DNA of 64,000 bases from Sphingobacterium daejeonense (GCF_901472535.1 NZ_LR590470.1:4216001-4280000); one strand, 5' to 3'; numbered from the stretch's first letter, positions 18,771 to 28,382 are shown. A program made the numbers and translations. Notes: generated by a model from the sequence alone, not told the origin.

Positions 18771-20399
18771 TTAGGCTGCAAGTCGATGTTTTGTACTTTT
18801 CAGCATGTTGATGGCTTGATTTATCGCAAACAGGGAGTTTTTGCCACCTGGTTTACCGATAAAAGCTTTGTCTTTCCACTTTTTTGCCCATTTTCTGAGG
18901 TTATGGGCAATGGCCATCAAACCGAATTCCACAGCGACCTTCTCCAGACCTTTCATTGTGAACCGGGTAAACCTGTTGTTGCTTTTCATCTGGCCGAAAA
19001 CGGCTTCCACTTCTATGGGTCGCTTGCTCCGATGGTACATTCCCTCTTCCGACAGCAGTCTTTCCCGGGCTTTAGCCTTGAGCTTATTGAGCCTGTGGTT
19101 CACTTCAATGAGCCGATCGCCTGTAGCTTTATGGCACCCACTCCGCATCGGGCAGCCTTCGCATCGCCGAGCCTGGTAACAGCTGACCCGGGCAGTGTAT
19201 CCGTTGGCACTGACTCTGGTTGCATGACCGATAAAGCTGAGCTTCTGTCCGGCCGGACATACATAATAGTCATCCTGCTGGTTGTAATATAGGTTCTGTA
19301 CCGAGAAAGGATCCTGTTTATGCTTGCGCTTCTGTTCCATATGGAAGTAATTGTACTTCACAAAAGCGGTTATACCCTGTCCTTCCATCAGCTCGTAGTT
19401 CTGCTCGCTACCATATCCGGCATCTGCGACGATGGATTCACTCTGTTTTCCGTAATGGGACTCAAAGCCTTCCAGGTGTTCGGGCAGGGTTGTGGTATCT
19501 GCGGCCGTTTGATGGATGCTATAATGGGTGATGAACTGGTCTTCGGTGCTGATCTGGGTATTGTAGGCCGGTTTAAGCTGGCCATTTTTCATGTGGTCCT
19601 CTTTCATCCGCATAAACACGGCATCGGTATCGGTCTTGCTATAACTGTTGCGATCTCCCAGTACTTCCAGTTGCTCCTCATATTTCTGCAATCGGGGCAG
19701 ATAGTCGTCTTCAAGCTTCCTCAGCTGCCTATCGGTGGATCTATCCACTCCTTTGAGCTTGGCATTGATCGCTCTGATCTTTTCCTTCAGCTGGGCACTA
19801 TCGATGGCCTTGCTGACTTGCTGATCCCCTAATGAAGATTGGTCCTGGCTGATCTGTGCATCGATATCCGAAAGGACCGAAGCGATGTTCGCCTCCAGCT
19901 TTACCTTGTTCTTCTCGATCGATCTCTTCCAAACGAAGGTATAGCGACCGGCGGCCGATTCGATCTTGGTACCATCTACATACTGGACTTTCAGGCTGAC
20001 ATACTCCATGTCATGCAGCATCCGAACGATACTGGCAAACAGCTCCTGTATCTGTTCCTTAAGACGCTTTCCCCTGAAATAATTGATCGTACGGTAATCC
20101 GGCGTACTGTTGCCCGAAAGCCACATGAAATGGATGTTCTCGTGCAGGGCGCGCTCGATCTTGCGGCAAGAATAGATATTGCTCAGATACGCGTAGAACA
20201 GTACCTTGATGAGCATCCTGGGATGGAAACTGGTCGTGCCTCCGCCTTTATACTGACGGATGATATGTTCCAGATCCAACTGGTCAACAACCTGACTCAC
20301 CAAACGAACCGGATGGTTCAAGGGGATACGGTCTAAAATATTCTCAGGAAAAAGACTCGGACTATTGGATGGAAGCGCTTTGAATTGTATGTTTGCCAT
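18771..20399 (-). CDS. IS1182 family transposase
   Basis: 542 aa from the preferred start MANIQFKALPSN; an in-frame upstream ATG at 20429 would add ten residues. The N-terminal DUF772-type domain (LDRIPLNHPVRLVSQVVDQL; FHPRMLIKVLFYAYLSNIYSCRKIE) is followed by a DDE catalytic domain (VQYVDGTKIES; SIVADAGYGSEQNYE; RSKRPIEVEAVFGQMKSN), with a cysteine-rich insert (CYQARRCEGCPMRSGC). The length is full for IS1182 transposases and all three acidic positions appear present, so it is likely active. Its base composition is noticeably more GC-rich than the flanking genes, consistent with recent arrival. Confidence 0.93.
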   Translation of the reverse strand: MANIQFKALPSNSPSLFPENILDRIPLNHPVRLVSQVVDQLDLEHIIRQYKGGGTTSFHPRMLIKVLFYAYLSNIYSCRKIERALHENIHFMWLSGNSTPDYRTINYFRGKRLKEQIQELFASIVRMLHDMEYVSLKVQYVDGTKIESAAGRYTFVWKRSIEKNKVKLEANIASVLSDIDAQISQDQSSLGDQQVSKAIDSAQLKEKIRAINAKLKGVDRSTDRQLRKLEDDYLPRLQKYEEQLEVLGDRNSYSKTDTDAVFMRMKEDHMKNGQLKPAYNTQISTEDQFITHYSIHQTAADTTTLPEHLEGFESHYGKQSESIVADAGYGSEQNYELMEGQGITAFVKYNYFHMEQKRKHKQDPFSVQNLYYNQQDDYYVCPAGQKLSFIGHATRVSANGYTARVSCYQARRCEGCPMRSGCHKATGDRLIEVNHRLNKLKAKARERLLSEEGMYHRSKRPIEVEAVFGQMKSNNRFTRFTMKGLEKVAVEFGLMAIAHNLRKWAKKWKDKAFIGKPGGKNSLFAINQAINMLKSTKHRLAA

Positions 20400-20453
20400 A
20401 TTGTTTTTTGGGTGCACCTTAAGATACAAAATCTTGAGGACAAAAAACAGAAA

Positions 20454-20489
20454 AACCCCGCCATTTTTTAATGACGGGGTTATTTTTTT
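20454..20489. terminator. bidirectional terminator between groEL and the IS transposase
   Basis: AACCCCG-C-CATT pairs with AATG-A-CGGGGTT (20454-20481), loop TTTT, T run on plus to 20489 and A run before it (T run on minus). It can end groEL transcription and shield the transposase gene. By the inferred repeats it lies inside the IS border. Confidence 0.75.
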
Positions 20490-20538
20490 AAGAGACCTTT
20501 TTAGACAGCCCCTTTTATATATCTGTGGGGGGGTGATA

Positions 20539-22176
20539 TTACATCATTCCGCCCATGCCGCCACCCATTGGAGGGCCACCAGCACCTACTTGATTTTCTT
20601 CTGGTTCGTCAGCAAGGACACATTCTGTAGTCAACAACATTGAAGCTACTGAAGCGGCATTTTCCAATGCTACACGTGAAACCTTAGTTGGGTCGATAAC
20701 ACCTGCTGCGATCAAGTTTTCAAACTTGTCAGTACGAGCATTGTAACCATAGTCTGCAGTTCCTTCTTTCACTTTTTGAACGATCACTGCACCTTCGATA
20801 CCTGCGTTATCACAGATTTGGCGCAATGGTTCTTCGATAGCACGTTTGATGATATCGATACCGATTTGTTCATCTTCGTTTTCACCTTTAAGGTTAACTA
20901 AAGCCTCTACAGAGCGAATGAAAGCAACACCACCACCAGCAACGATTCCTTCTTCTACCGCAGCGCGAGTAGCATGAAGAGCATCATCAACACGGTCTTT
21001 TTTCTCTTTCATTTCAACTTCAGAAGCAGCACCTACGTAAAGTACAGCAACACCACCTGATAATTTTGCTAAACGCTCTTGTAATTTTTCGCGGTCGTAA
21101 TCAGAAGTTGTTGTTTCGATTTGGGAACGAATTTGAGCAACACGGGCTTTGATATCTTCAACGTTACCAGCACCGTTGATAATTGTAGTATTGTCTTTGT
21201 CAACTACTACCTTCTCAGCTTGGCCTAAATAATCTAATTCTGCATTTTCAAGTTTGAAACCCCTTTCTTCGGAGATTACAGTTCCACCTGTTAAGATTGC
21301 GATATCTTCCAACATTGCTTTACGACGGTCACCGAATCCTGGAGCTTTTACAGCAGCCACTTTCAGAGAACCACGTATTTTGTTAACTACTAATGTAGCT
21401 AATGCTTCACCATCAAGGTCTTCAGCAATGATCAATAGAGGTTTTCCAGTTTGCACTTGTTTTTCCAAGATAGGCAGCAATTCTTTCATGTTGCTGATTT
21501 TCTTGTCATATATTAAAATGTAAGGATTTTCTAAATCCGCTTCCATTTTATCTGAATTGGTTACGAAATATGGAGATAAATAGCCCCGATCGAATTGCAT
21601 ACCTTCCACAGTTTTGACTTCTGTCTCAGTGCCTTTAGCTTCTTCTACGGTTATTACACCGTCGTTGCCTACCTTTTCCATAGCTTCAGCGATCAATGAA
21701 CCGATTACCTCGTCATTATTAGCAGAGATTGAAGCAACCTGTTTGATCTTATTGTTATCTGCACCTACTACTTGGGATTGGGATCTCAAGTTTTCCACTA
21801 CCGCGGCTACGGCTTTGTCAATACCGCGTTTCAAATCCATTGGGTTCGCACCAGCTGCAACAGATTTGATACCTGGCGCTACGATTGCTTGTGCCAATAC
21901 TGTGGCAGTTGTTGTCCCGTCACCAGCTTGATCTGCTGTTTTAGAAGCAACTTCTTTAACCATTTGAGCCCCCATATTTTCCAAAGCATCTTTCAGTTCG
22001 ATTTCTTTAGCAACCGAAACACCATCTTTAGTAATTGCAGGGGAGCCAAATTTTTTCTCGATAATTACATTACGTCCTTTAGGTCCTAAAGTAACTTTTA
22101 CAGCATTCGCAAGAGTGTCAACACCTTTTTTAAGGGCGTCACGCGCCTCAACATTATATTTTACTTGTTTTGCCAT
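20539..22176 (-). CDS. groL: chaperonin GroEL
   Basis: 545 aa, the 60-kDa chaperonin subunit that forms a double heptameric ring with GroES to refold proteins in the cytoplasm using ATP. Signatures: TLGPKGRNVIIEKKFG near residue 30, the ATP-site DGTTTATVLAQAI near 87-99, the AAVEEGIVAGGG block near 405-416, and a C-terminal glycine-methionine tail ending GGMGGMM. Full length. It follows groES by 83 bases on the same strand, so they form the usual groES-groEL operon. No CIRCE-type repeat was seen upstream of groES, so HrcA control is not indicated. Confidence 0.99.
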   Translation of the reverse strand: MAKQVKYNVEARDALKKGVDTLANAVKVTLGPKGRNVIIEKKFGSPAITKDGVSVAKEIELKDALENMGAQMVKEVASKTADQAGDGTTTATVLAQAIVAPGIKSVAAGANPMDLKRGIDKAVAAVVENLRSQSQVVGADNNKIKQVASISANNDEVIGSLIAEAMEKVGNDGVITVEEAKGTETEVKTVEGMQFDRGYLSPYFVTNSDKMEADLENPYILIYDKKISNMKELLPILEKQVQTGKPLLIIAEDLDGEALATLVVNKIRGSLKVAAVKAPGFGDRRKAMLEDIAILTGGTVISEERGFKLENAELDYLGQAEKVVVDKDNTTIINGAGNVEDIKARVAQIRSQIETTTSDYDREKLQERLAKLSGGVAVLYVGAASEVEMKEKKDRVDDALHATRAAVEEGIVAGGGVAFIRSVEALVNLKGENEDEQIGIDIIKRAIEEPLRQICDNAGIEGAVIVQKVKEGTADYGYNARTDKFENLIAAGVIDPTKVSRVALENAASVASMLLTTECVLADEPEENQVGAGGPPMGGGMGGMM

Positions 22177-22259
22177 TGTTTAAAATTTGAATATCAGACC
22201 ATTATTAAAGCTTTTTGCCTTTAATGGTCATATTAAAAAATAATAAAGTTTAGATTAAT

Positions 22260-22535
22260 TTATAAAACTGCGTAAATATCAGCCTCACGCATAATTAAAT
22301 ACTCTTTTCCTTCATAAGAAAGTTCAGTGCCTGAATATTTACCGTAAATTATTTTATCACCAACTTTTACAGTCAATGGTTCTTCGGGTTTCCCAGAACC
22401 TACAGCCACAATAATTCCTTGGGAAGGTTTTTCTTTCGCTGTGTCAGGGATATAGATTCCTGATGCTGTTTTTTCTTCTGCTGGAGCAGGTTCTACAACT
22501 ACTCTGTCTCCGATAGGTTTAATACTTAATGCCAT
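22260..22535 (-). CDS. groS: co-chaperonin GroES
   Basis: 91 aa, the heptameric lid for GroEL. It has the typical start (MALSIKPIGDRVVVEPAP), a mobile-loop region (EEKTASGIYIPDTAKEKP, about 21-38), and the IIYGKYSGTELSYEGKEYL end block. It is the first gene of the groES-groEL operon. The terminator of the preceding secG gene lies at 22707-22732, so groES has its own promoter in the roughly 170 bases upstream. Confidence 0.98.
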   Translation of the reverse strand: MALSIKPIGDRVVVEPAPAEEKTASGIYIPDTAKEKPSQGIIVAVGSGKPEEPLTVKVGDKIIYGKYSGTELSYEGKEYLIMREADIYAVL

Positions 22536-22706
22536 AATTGTATATCAATTTGTTTTTTTCGATTATCGTAACTCAAAAGCATCACTAACTATGCCAATTG
22601 AAATAAAGCAAAATATTTTGCCATTTTTGCACTAACTGTCATTTTTCATGTCAACAATCCATCATCTTAATGTCATGATGGCATTCCAGTGATGCATTTA
22701 ACAAAA

Positions 22707-22732
22707 AACCCCACCTATTGCTAGGAGGGGTT
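22707..22732 (-). terminator. rho-independent terminator after secG
   Basis: AACCCC-A-CCTA, loop TTGC, TAGG-A-GGGGTT. On the minus strand it is followed by a T6 run. It lies 25 bases after the secG stop and separates the lptE-secG genes from groES-groEL. Confidence 0.85.
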
Positions 22733-22756
22733 ATATCTTTTAAAGTCTTAGACTAC

Positions 22757-23134
22757 TTATTTAGTTGTGTCAGTTGCGGCAGGAATTTGTGTTGCCGGTG
22801 TTTGAGTAGCTGCAGGGTTACCAGTTGCTGGGGTTGCAGTAGGATTAAGGTTCAAGTTTGGAGCCGTCACTGGGGTTTCAATTTGATCACCTAGGCCACC
22901 TCTGTTCGATGATGATGGACCAATGATGTTGATTGCAATACAGAAAACCATTAATGCGATTGCGAAAATCCAAGTTCCTTTTTCCAAAATATCACCTGTA
23001 CGTTGTACCCCAATTAAATTAGCACCTCCTGAAAAGCCTGAAGAAAGACCTCCTCCTTTAGGATTTTGAATCAATACGAAAAATGCTAATAATAAACTAG
23101 CTAGGATAATTAGGATAATAAATAAAATGTCCAT
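22757..23134 (-). CDS. secG: preprotein translocase subunit SecG
   Basis: 125 aa. Small inner-membrane subunit of the SecYEG channel. Two membrane helices (about 2-20 and 52-72) flank the conserved loop NPKGGGLSSGFSGGANLIGVQRTGDILEKGTW (cited in part: QNPKGGGLSSGF). The C-terminal tail (about 80-125) is a low-complexity proline/threonine/alanine extension typical of Bacteroidota SecG. It lies 13 bases after the TPR gene and ends in the terminator at 22707. Confidence 0.93.
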   Translation of the reverse strand: MDILFIILIILASLLLAFFVLIQNPKGGGLSSGFSGGANLIGVQRTGDILEKGTWIFAIALMVFCIAINIIGPSSSNRGGLGDQIETPVTAPNLNLNPTATPATGNPAATQTPATQIPAATDTTK

Positions 23135-23147
23135 TTTTATATTTCAA

Positions 23148-24278
23148 TTATAACTTTTGTTCAATCTCTTTAATTCGGGTCGCAAAGTACGATTTTTTTT
23201 CTGGATTATCTGAAATTAATTTTCTAAAAACCGAGATTGCTTTTTCATACATGCCCTGTGACTCATAGATATTTGCCAAAGTTTCTGTTACGACTTGCAA
23301 TTGATCTTCAGAGCTACTTCTAGCTTTATTTTCTGTATTTATCGATTCAGCTTTTGGAGGTTGTATTTGTGGTTCTTCACGTATAAACTTTTCAATGACC
23401 TCGTCTACGCGTTCTGTAGATTTAAATTCAACCGTTTCTTTTTTATGCTGATCGCTGAGTTTATCCTCTGGATTCTGCAGGTGAAAGATATTCTCTCGAA
23501 TCTGCTGATCTAAAATTGCATCATCTAATTTCTTAGGGTCAAATTGACCTTTATGTTGTTTAGGAAGAACAGGAGAAGAAAACGGCTGATATGTATCAGC
23601 ATGTTCTAATCTAGTTTTATATAACCACCATCTGAAACTATAAGGCATCAACTCATCATTATATAAACTGATGTCTTCTTCTGCCGTTCTTTGATTTTCT
23701 TGAACTGCGGGGGTATTGATATCTATTTGATTTTCATGTTCAATTTCAAAGTCTTCATCTTCTTCAACATCTTCATCATCATCTGCGAACTCTTTTTCAA
23801 TATTGTAACCAGATGGGATGTCAAAAACAGGCTCTGTTTCCAAGATGTTCTGCTGATCTTTTTCTTCTGTAATATCCTCGATATTACCGAGTGGCTTATC
23901 CTCTTCTACGAAAGTTTCTAGCAGCTCAGGGTTATCATTTTCTAAATCTTCGGTTTCTACTTCGGTTTCATCAGCTACTACCTTTTCTTCTTCAACATCT
24001 TCGTAAGCTATGTAATCGTCTGAATCCACTTCCAATTCAGGAATTTCTTCTACGGGTTTTTGGAGATAATCTCTTAGCCAAAAAGGGTTATTTGAATAAA
24101 TAAGAGTCTTTTGTTTATCTACAGGATGTCCTTCCAGAAATTTCTTGCGTTCAAATGCATAAATAATAGGCTGAGAATAGGGGTATTTTGAAAGAAGTTG
24201 CTCAAATTCAGCAACATTTACTTCCATTGGGTTCTCGAGTGCTTTTCTAAATACATTTACTTGATCCATATTATTCAA
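23148..24278 (-). CDS. acidic TPR-containing protein
   Basis: 376 aa. The N-terminal part (about 10-70) contains VAEFEQLLSKYPYSQPIIYAF. The middle (about 75-215) is a very acidic, probably disordered linker rich in E and D. The C-terminal TPR reads LANIYESQGMYEKAISVFRKLI (about 338-359). This gene regularly sits between lptE and secG in Sphingobacteriaceae, but its function is not known to me. No signal peptide or membrane helix. It is probably co-transcribed with its neighbours (gaps of 11 and 13 bases). Confidence 0.75.
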   Translation of the reverse strand: MNNMDQVNVFRKALENPMEVNVAEFEQLLSKYPYSQPIIYAFERKKFLEGHPVDKQKTLIYSNNPFWLRDYLQKPVEEIPELEVDSDDYIAYEDVEEEKVVADETEVETEDLENDNPELLETFVEEDKPLGNIEDITEEKDQQNILETEPVFDIPSGYNIEKEFADDDEDVEEDEDFEIEHENQIDINTPAVQENQRTAEEDISLYNDELMPYSFRWWLYKTRLEHADTYQPFSSPVLPKQHKGQFDPKKLDDAILDQQIRENIFHLQNPEDKLSDQHKKETVEFKSTERVDEVIEKFIREEPQIQPPKAESINTENKARSSSEDQLQVVTETLANIYESQGMYEKAISVFRKLISDNPEKKSYFATRIKEIEQKL

Positions 24279-24289
24279 AGGCTCTAATT

Positions 24290-24820
24290 TTACCAGTTAT
24301 TAAATGCACGGTTAAACACATCCTCAGTCAGCATTTTCACGATTTCCGTATTCAATTGATTTTCTTGGGAACTGATTTCACCACGGAATTCTTTGAACTG
24401 AGTAAAGTTTTCTTCAAAATCACTTTCCCCTGTTTCATCTTTTCTATTGACATACTTCACTTTTACTGTGATTGACAATCGATTTAATGCTGCCATATCG
24501 GTTCCAGCTTCTACTGCTGCTGGAGTGATGGCATAATTTGTAATAACGCCTGAAAACATGGCATCTCCGTCTTGATTGATCTGGCTGAGCCTAGATTGTG
24601 TACGGATTCGTTCTTTCAGGCCTTCAGTAAATGTTTGGCTCAATGTAGGAGACACGAAAGGAGAAATATTCTCAAAGATCTCAACTGAGTATGTTTTCAT
24701 GTTCTCAGGAATAGTTCCGCCGCTTAGACTATATTTCACGCCACAACCCTGAACAGTAAGTATAACCATGGCAATGATCATCAATTTTATCAGATTGCCA
24801 GTTTTCATTAATTTGGACAT
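24290..24820 (-). CDS. lptE: LptE-like outer-membrane lipoprotein (LPS assembly)
   Basis: 176 aa. A lipoprotein signal ends at the lipobox cysteine in ILTVQGCGVKYSL (about 20-32). The fold resembles LptE, which plugs the LptD barrel that places LPS on the cell surface: IFENISPFVSPTLSQTFTEGLKERI, and a C-terminal helix ending EIVKMLTEDVFNRAFNNW. Bacteroidota LptE proteins are annotated by this pattern and position. It is one base from the sigma-54 activator gene upstream, so clearly co-transcribed. Confidence 0.85.
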   Translation of the reverse strand: MSKLMKTGNLIKLMIIAMVILTVQGCGVKYSLSGGTIPENMKTYSVEIFENISPFVSPTLSQTFTEGLKERIRTQSRLSQINQDGDAMFSGVITNYAITPAAVEAGTDMAALNRLSITVKVKYVNRKDETGESDFEENFTQFKEFRGEISSQENQLNTEIVKMLTEDVFNRAFNNW

Positions 24821-24821
24821 A

Positions 24822-26090
24822 TTAATCTAAATTCAAATCTTTAATCTTTCTATAAAGAGTTCGTTCTGATATTCCTAGTTCCTGAGCCGCTGCTTTCCGT
24901 TTTCCTTTATGCTTTTTCAGGGCTTTCTTGATCAGGTCAGACTCCTTGTCAAGTAAAGATAATGATTCTTCAACCTCTTCTACATCTTGGGTATCATACA
25001 AATAATCATTATTATTTCCATTAGCCTGATTAGGGTTATGGATAGTAATTGTTGGATTTGGATTCAATCCGTAATCCTCAGCCGCTAATGATGGTGAAGT
25101 AGGCCTTATTTCTTGATATAATTGATTAATATACGGAGAATTTTGGTCCATTGTTCCTTGATTGAAACCTTTCTGCATTAATTCTACGACTAATTTTTTT
25201 AAATCAACCATATCCTTTTTCATGTCAAAAAGCACTTTATATAAAAGATCGCGTTCCGAGATATTCTCTTTAGACTGATCTTTTAAAGCCATTGGCAATG
25301 TACTTTGATTTTCAACCGGCAAGTAATGGCTAAGGATGTGTGCATTTACCAATCTTTCTTTTTCAAGAACGGCAATCTGTTCCGCAATATTTTTCAATTG
25401 TCTGACATTTCCTGGCCAAGAGTAATTTTTCAATAATTCTTGCGCGTCTTCAGTCAATTGAATTCCTGGGGAACGATATTTGTCGGAAAAGTCAACTACG
25501 AATTTTCTGAACAATAGTACAATATCTTCCTTTCTTTCTCTGAGTGATGGAATTCGCAATGGTACGGTATTCAATCTATAATAAAGATCTTCACGGAATT
25601 TACCTTTCTTTACTGCTTCATATACATCGACATTTGTTGCAGCTACCACTCTAACATTTGTTTTTTGGACTTTAGATGAACCAACGCGGATATATTCGCC
25701 TGATTCCAATACCCTCAACAATCTTGCTTGAGTACCTAATGGCAGTTCACCCACTTCATCCAGGAAGATTGTACCGCCATCGACCACTTCGAAATATCCT
25801 TTTCTGGCTTCATGTGCTCCGGTAAAAGAACCTTTTTCGTGTCCGAATAATTCTGAGTCGATTGTTCCTTCTGGGATTGCGCCACAGTTTACAGCGATAA
25901 AAGGTCCATGTTTACGACCACTCAATTGATGGATAATATGTGAAAAAACTTCTTTACCTGATCCACTCTCACCTTGAATCAAAACCGATATATCGGTTGG
26001 TGCTACCTGACGTGCAATATCGATAGCCCGGTTGAGCAATGGAGAGTTTCCAATTATCCCAAACCTGCTCTTAATATCTTGATGAACCAT
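24822..26090 (-). CDS. sigma-54-dependent activator (AAA+ and Fis-type HTH, no receiver domain)
   Basis: 422 aa. It starts directly with the AAA+ domain: Walker A GESGSGKE (about 40-47), the sigma-54 contact loop as GSFTGA (canonical GAFTGA with A to S), Walker B TIFLDEVGEL, and arginine-finger region LYYRLNTVPLRIPSLRER. A long linker and a Fis-type helix-turn-helix (KRKAAAQELGISERTLYRKI, about 397-416) follow. There is no N-terminal receiver or sensor domain, so activity is probably set by expression or a partner. It is placed between miaB and lptE as in related genomes. Its target promoters are unknown. Confidence 0.93.
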   Translation of the reverse strand: MVHQDIKSRFGIIGNSPLLNRAIDIARQVAPTDISVLIQGESGSGKEVFSHIIHQLSGRKHGPFIAVNCGAIPEGTIDSELFGHEKGSFTGAHEARKGYFEVVDGGTIFLDEVGELPLGTQARLLRVLESGEYIRVGSSKVQKTNVRVVAATNVDVYEAVKKGKFREDLYYRLNTVPLRIPSLRERKEDIVLLFRKFVVDFSDKYRSPGIQLTEDAQELLKNYSWPGNVRQLKNIAEQIAVLEKERLVNAHILSHYLPVENQSTLPMALKDQSKENISERDLLYKVLFDMKKDMVDLKKLVVELMQKGFNQGTMDQNSPYINQLYQEIRPTSPSLAAEDYGLNPNPTITIHNPNQANGNNNDYLYDTQDVEEVEESLSLLDKESDLIKKALKKHKGKRKAAAQELGISERTLYRKIKDLNLD

Positions 26091-26117
26091 TCTTAATATT
26101 TAGTGTTTAGATTAGTG

Positions 26118-27557
26118 TTAATCAACAATTCTACCTATTAAGGTAGCTGATGTACAGGTTTCGCCAAGTACATTTACATAATCTCCAACCTTGTATCTTT
26201 GATCTACTGGAAATACGACCATTGTATTTTGGTCATTACGTCCACAGAAATCTTTGTCTGATCTTTTAGAAGTACCTTCAATCAGCACTTTATGAACTTT
26301 TCCTACAAATTTTTCGATCCTATATAGGCTATGTTCTCGCTGTTTATCGACTACTTCCGTTAACCTACGTTTTTTGACTTCTTCAGGAATATCATCTTCA
26401 TAACGTTTTGCTGCCAAAGTGCCTGGACGTTCAGAATACGCAAACATATAAGCAAAATCATATTTGACATAGTCCATCATAGACAATGTTTCTTGATGTT
26501 CATCTTCAGTTTCAGTACAGAATCCTGTAATTACATCTGTTGAAATTCCACATTCAGGGATAATACGTCTGATGGCATCTACCCTTTCCATATACCATTC
26601 TCTGTCATAGGTTCTATTCATCAAGTCTAATACTCTAGAGTTACCGGACTGAACAGGAAGGTGGATATATTTACAGATATTTTCATAACGAGCCATTGTA
26701 TGCAATACCTCATCAGTAATATCTTTAGGGTGTGATGTAGAGAATCTAATTCTTAATTCTGGGCTTACTTGAGCCACTAGCTCTAGCAATTGTGCAAAAT
26801 TAATGGTAGGTTTTGTTTCTTCTCCTTCTTTTACGGTTGGAGTATATTTATAGGAGTCAACATTTTGTCCTAGCAGAGTAACTTCTTTATATCCTGCATT
26901 GAAAAGGTCCTGCGCTTCTTTCACGATTGACTCAGCATCTCTGCTTCTTTCTCTTCCTCGGGTAAATGGCACCACACAGAATGAACACATATTGTCACAT
27001 CCTCTCATGATAGAAATAAATGCAGAAATTCCATTTGAATTTAAGCGTACAGGGCTTATATCTGCATAAGTTTCTTCTCTTGACAGCAATACATTGACAG
27101 CTCTTCCGCCTTCATCTACTTTATCAATTAAATTAGGAAGATCACGGTATGCATCGGGTCCCACCACGACGTCCACTAATTTTTCTTCTTCCAAGAATTT
27201 AGCTTTTAGTCGTTCGGCCATACATCCCAAAACACCTACCACCATTCCTGGATTTTTTGCTTTTGCAGATTCAAATTCTTTTAATCTGTTTCTTACGCGT
27301 TGTTCAGCATTTTCACGGATTGAACACGTATTTATAAATACAACATCAGCATCTTTATAATCCTTCGTTGTCTCAAAACCTTTCTCAATCAAGATGGAGG
27401 CTACAATTTCGCTATCAGAAAAGTTCATTTGGCAGCCATAACTTTCAATATATAGTTTACGGCCGGTTGACTGTCCTGTAGGTACCATATCTAAAGCCTC
27501 ACCTTGGCGAGATTCATCATGTGTTTTTGTTGTATGTGTTAACTCTAACATAGTCAA
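26118..27557 (-). CDS. miaB: tRNA-2-methylthio-N6-dimethylallyladenosine synthase MiaB
   Basis: 479 aa radical-SAM methylthiotransferase that adds the 2-methylthio group to i6A37 of tRNA. The N-terminal UPF0004 domain carries the first cluster cysteines (YGCQMNFSDSE; NTCSIRENAEQ; GVLGCMAE). The radical SAM motif CDNMCSFC lies near residue 187, in RGCDNMCSFCVVPFTRGRE. The C-terminal TRAM domain includes KVHKVLIEGTSKRS. An N-terminal extension of about 30 residues precedes the first domain. It heads the miaB-sigma54-lptE-TPR-secG run. Confidence 0.97.
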   Translation of the reverse strand: MTMLELTHTTKTHDESRQGEALDMVPTGQSTGRKLYIESYGCQMNFSDSEIVASILIEKGFETTKDYKDADVVFINTCSIRENAEQRVRNRLKEFESAKAKNPGMVVGVLGCMAERLKAKFLEEEKLVDVVVGPDAYRDLPNLIDKVDEGGRAVNVLLSREETYADISPVRLNSNGISAFISIMRGCDNMCSFCVVPFTRGRERSRDAESIVKEAQDLFNAGYKEVTLLGQNVDSYKYTPTVKEGEETKPTINFAQLLELVAQVSPELRIRFSTSHPKDITDEVLHTMARYENICKYIHLPVQSGNSRVLDLMNRTYDREWYMERVDAIRRIIPECGISTDVITGFCTETEDEHQETLSMMDYVKYDFAYMFAYSERPGTLAAKRYEDDIPEEVKKRRLTEVVDKQREHSLYRIEKFVGKVHKVLIEGTSKRSDKDFCGRNDQNTMVVFPVDQRYKVGDYVNVLGETCTSATLIGRIVD

Positions 27558-27638
27558 ATTTCAAAGACTACAAAGTTAGTAATTATCTATTAAACAAATG
27601 ACAGTTTGTCAGCAGTTGTCTTAAATTTTAACAAAAAA

Positions 27639-27664
27639 AAGGCGCTAATGTGAATTAGCACCTT
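27639..27664 (-). terminator. rho-independent terminator after the OmpA-like gene
   Basis: AAGG-C-GCTAAT, loop GTGA, ATTAGC-A-CCTT. On the minus strand it is followed by a T8 run. It lies about 23 bases after the OmpA-like stop codon. Confidence 0.85.
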
Positions 27665-27686
27665 ATATATATTTTTTTTAATTGTC

Positions 27687-28382
27687 TTATTGAGCAGCTT
27701 CTTGTTTAGCTTCTTGTTGCATTTTTTTGTTAGCAACAATTACGATTTCTACGCGACGGTTTTCAGCTCTACCAGCATCAGTATCATTTGATGCGATTGG
27801 CTCCGAATAGTTTTTACCTTCAGTTTTGATACGGCTACCAGCAAGACCTTGAGATACTGCAAATGATTTCACAGATGCGGCACGGCCGTCAGAAACTTTT
27901 TGGTTTGCTTGTAAAGTACCTACATTGTCTGTATGTCCTAATACTAAGATATCAGTATTTGGTTCTTTGTTCAATGTTTCAACTAATTTAGCAATATTTT
28001 CTTTTGCTGAAGGTTTCAATGCTGTGCTATTGAAATCAAATAAGATACCTGAATCAAACTTCACCAAGATACCTTCACCTACTTGCTCCACTTCGGCGCC
28101 AGCTACAGTGTTTTCGATTTCTTTAGCTTGTTTATCCATTTTCTTACCGATCAAAGTACCTGCAGCACCACCAATCACGGCACCAGCGATTGCACCTACT
28201 GCAGTGTTACCTGCTTTACCACCTATAAGTGCACCAATTGCACCCCCTGAAGCTGTACCTATGACAGCACCTTTAGTTGTGTTACTACTATTTTGAATGG
28301 TTGAACAGCTAGCAAACAACATAGCTGAAGTAGCTACTGTCAATCCGTATACCGCTAGTCTTTTATTCATTTTCATAATCAA
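27687..28382 (-). CDS. OmpA-family lipoprotein with glycine zipper
   Basis: 231 aa. A lipoprotein-type signal (TSAMLFASCSTIQ, cysteine about 26) is followed by a glycine-zipper segment (GTASGGAIGALIGGKAG and GAIAGAVIGGAAG, about 42-82) and a C-terminal OmpA domain (ILFDFNSTALKPSAKENIAKL; ILVLGHTDNVG; GRAENRRVEIVI) that binds peptidoglycan. It is probably an outer-membrane or periplasmic anchor of the YiaD type. It is a monocistronic gene with its own terminator. Confidence 0.93.
   Translation of the reverse strand: MIMKMNKRLAVYGLTVATSAMLFASCSTIQNSSNTTKGAVIGTASGGAIGALIGGKAGNTAVGAIAGAVIGGAAGTLIGKKMDKQAKEIENTVAGAEVEQVGEGILVKFDSGILFDFNSTALKPSAKENIAKLVETLNKEPNTDILVLGHTDNVGTLQANQKVSDGRAASVKSFAVSQGLAGSRIKTEGKNYSEPIASNDTDAGRAENRRVEIVIVANKKMQQEAKQEAAQ

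Larger units (their letters stand above)
18701..20512 (-). mobile_element. IS1182-type insertion sequence
   Basis: An approximately 1.8-kb element with one transposase gene. Terminal inverted repeats share GTCTAAAAAGG (18705-18715 on plus; 20496-20506 as its complement), extended outward by imperfect GG-rich bases (13 of 16 match). It sits between the MtfA-like gene and groEL. The terminator at 20454-20489 falls inside these borders. I could not define a target-site duplication, so the outer borders are approximate by a few bases. Confidence 0.75.

Noticed and set aside
18786..20336. Long plus-strand frames opposite the transposase
   Set aside because: They are antisense shadows caused by the GC-richer codon use of the IS1182 transposase; no domain is present.
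21254..22089. Plus-strand frames opposite groEL
   Set aside because: Antisense shadows of a highly conserved gene.
22536..22756. CIRCE heat-shock operator upstream of groES
   Set aside because: No TTAGCACTC-N9-GAGTGCTAA or close match is present.
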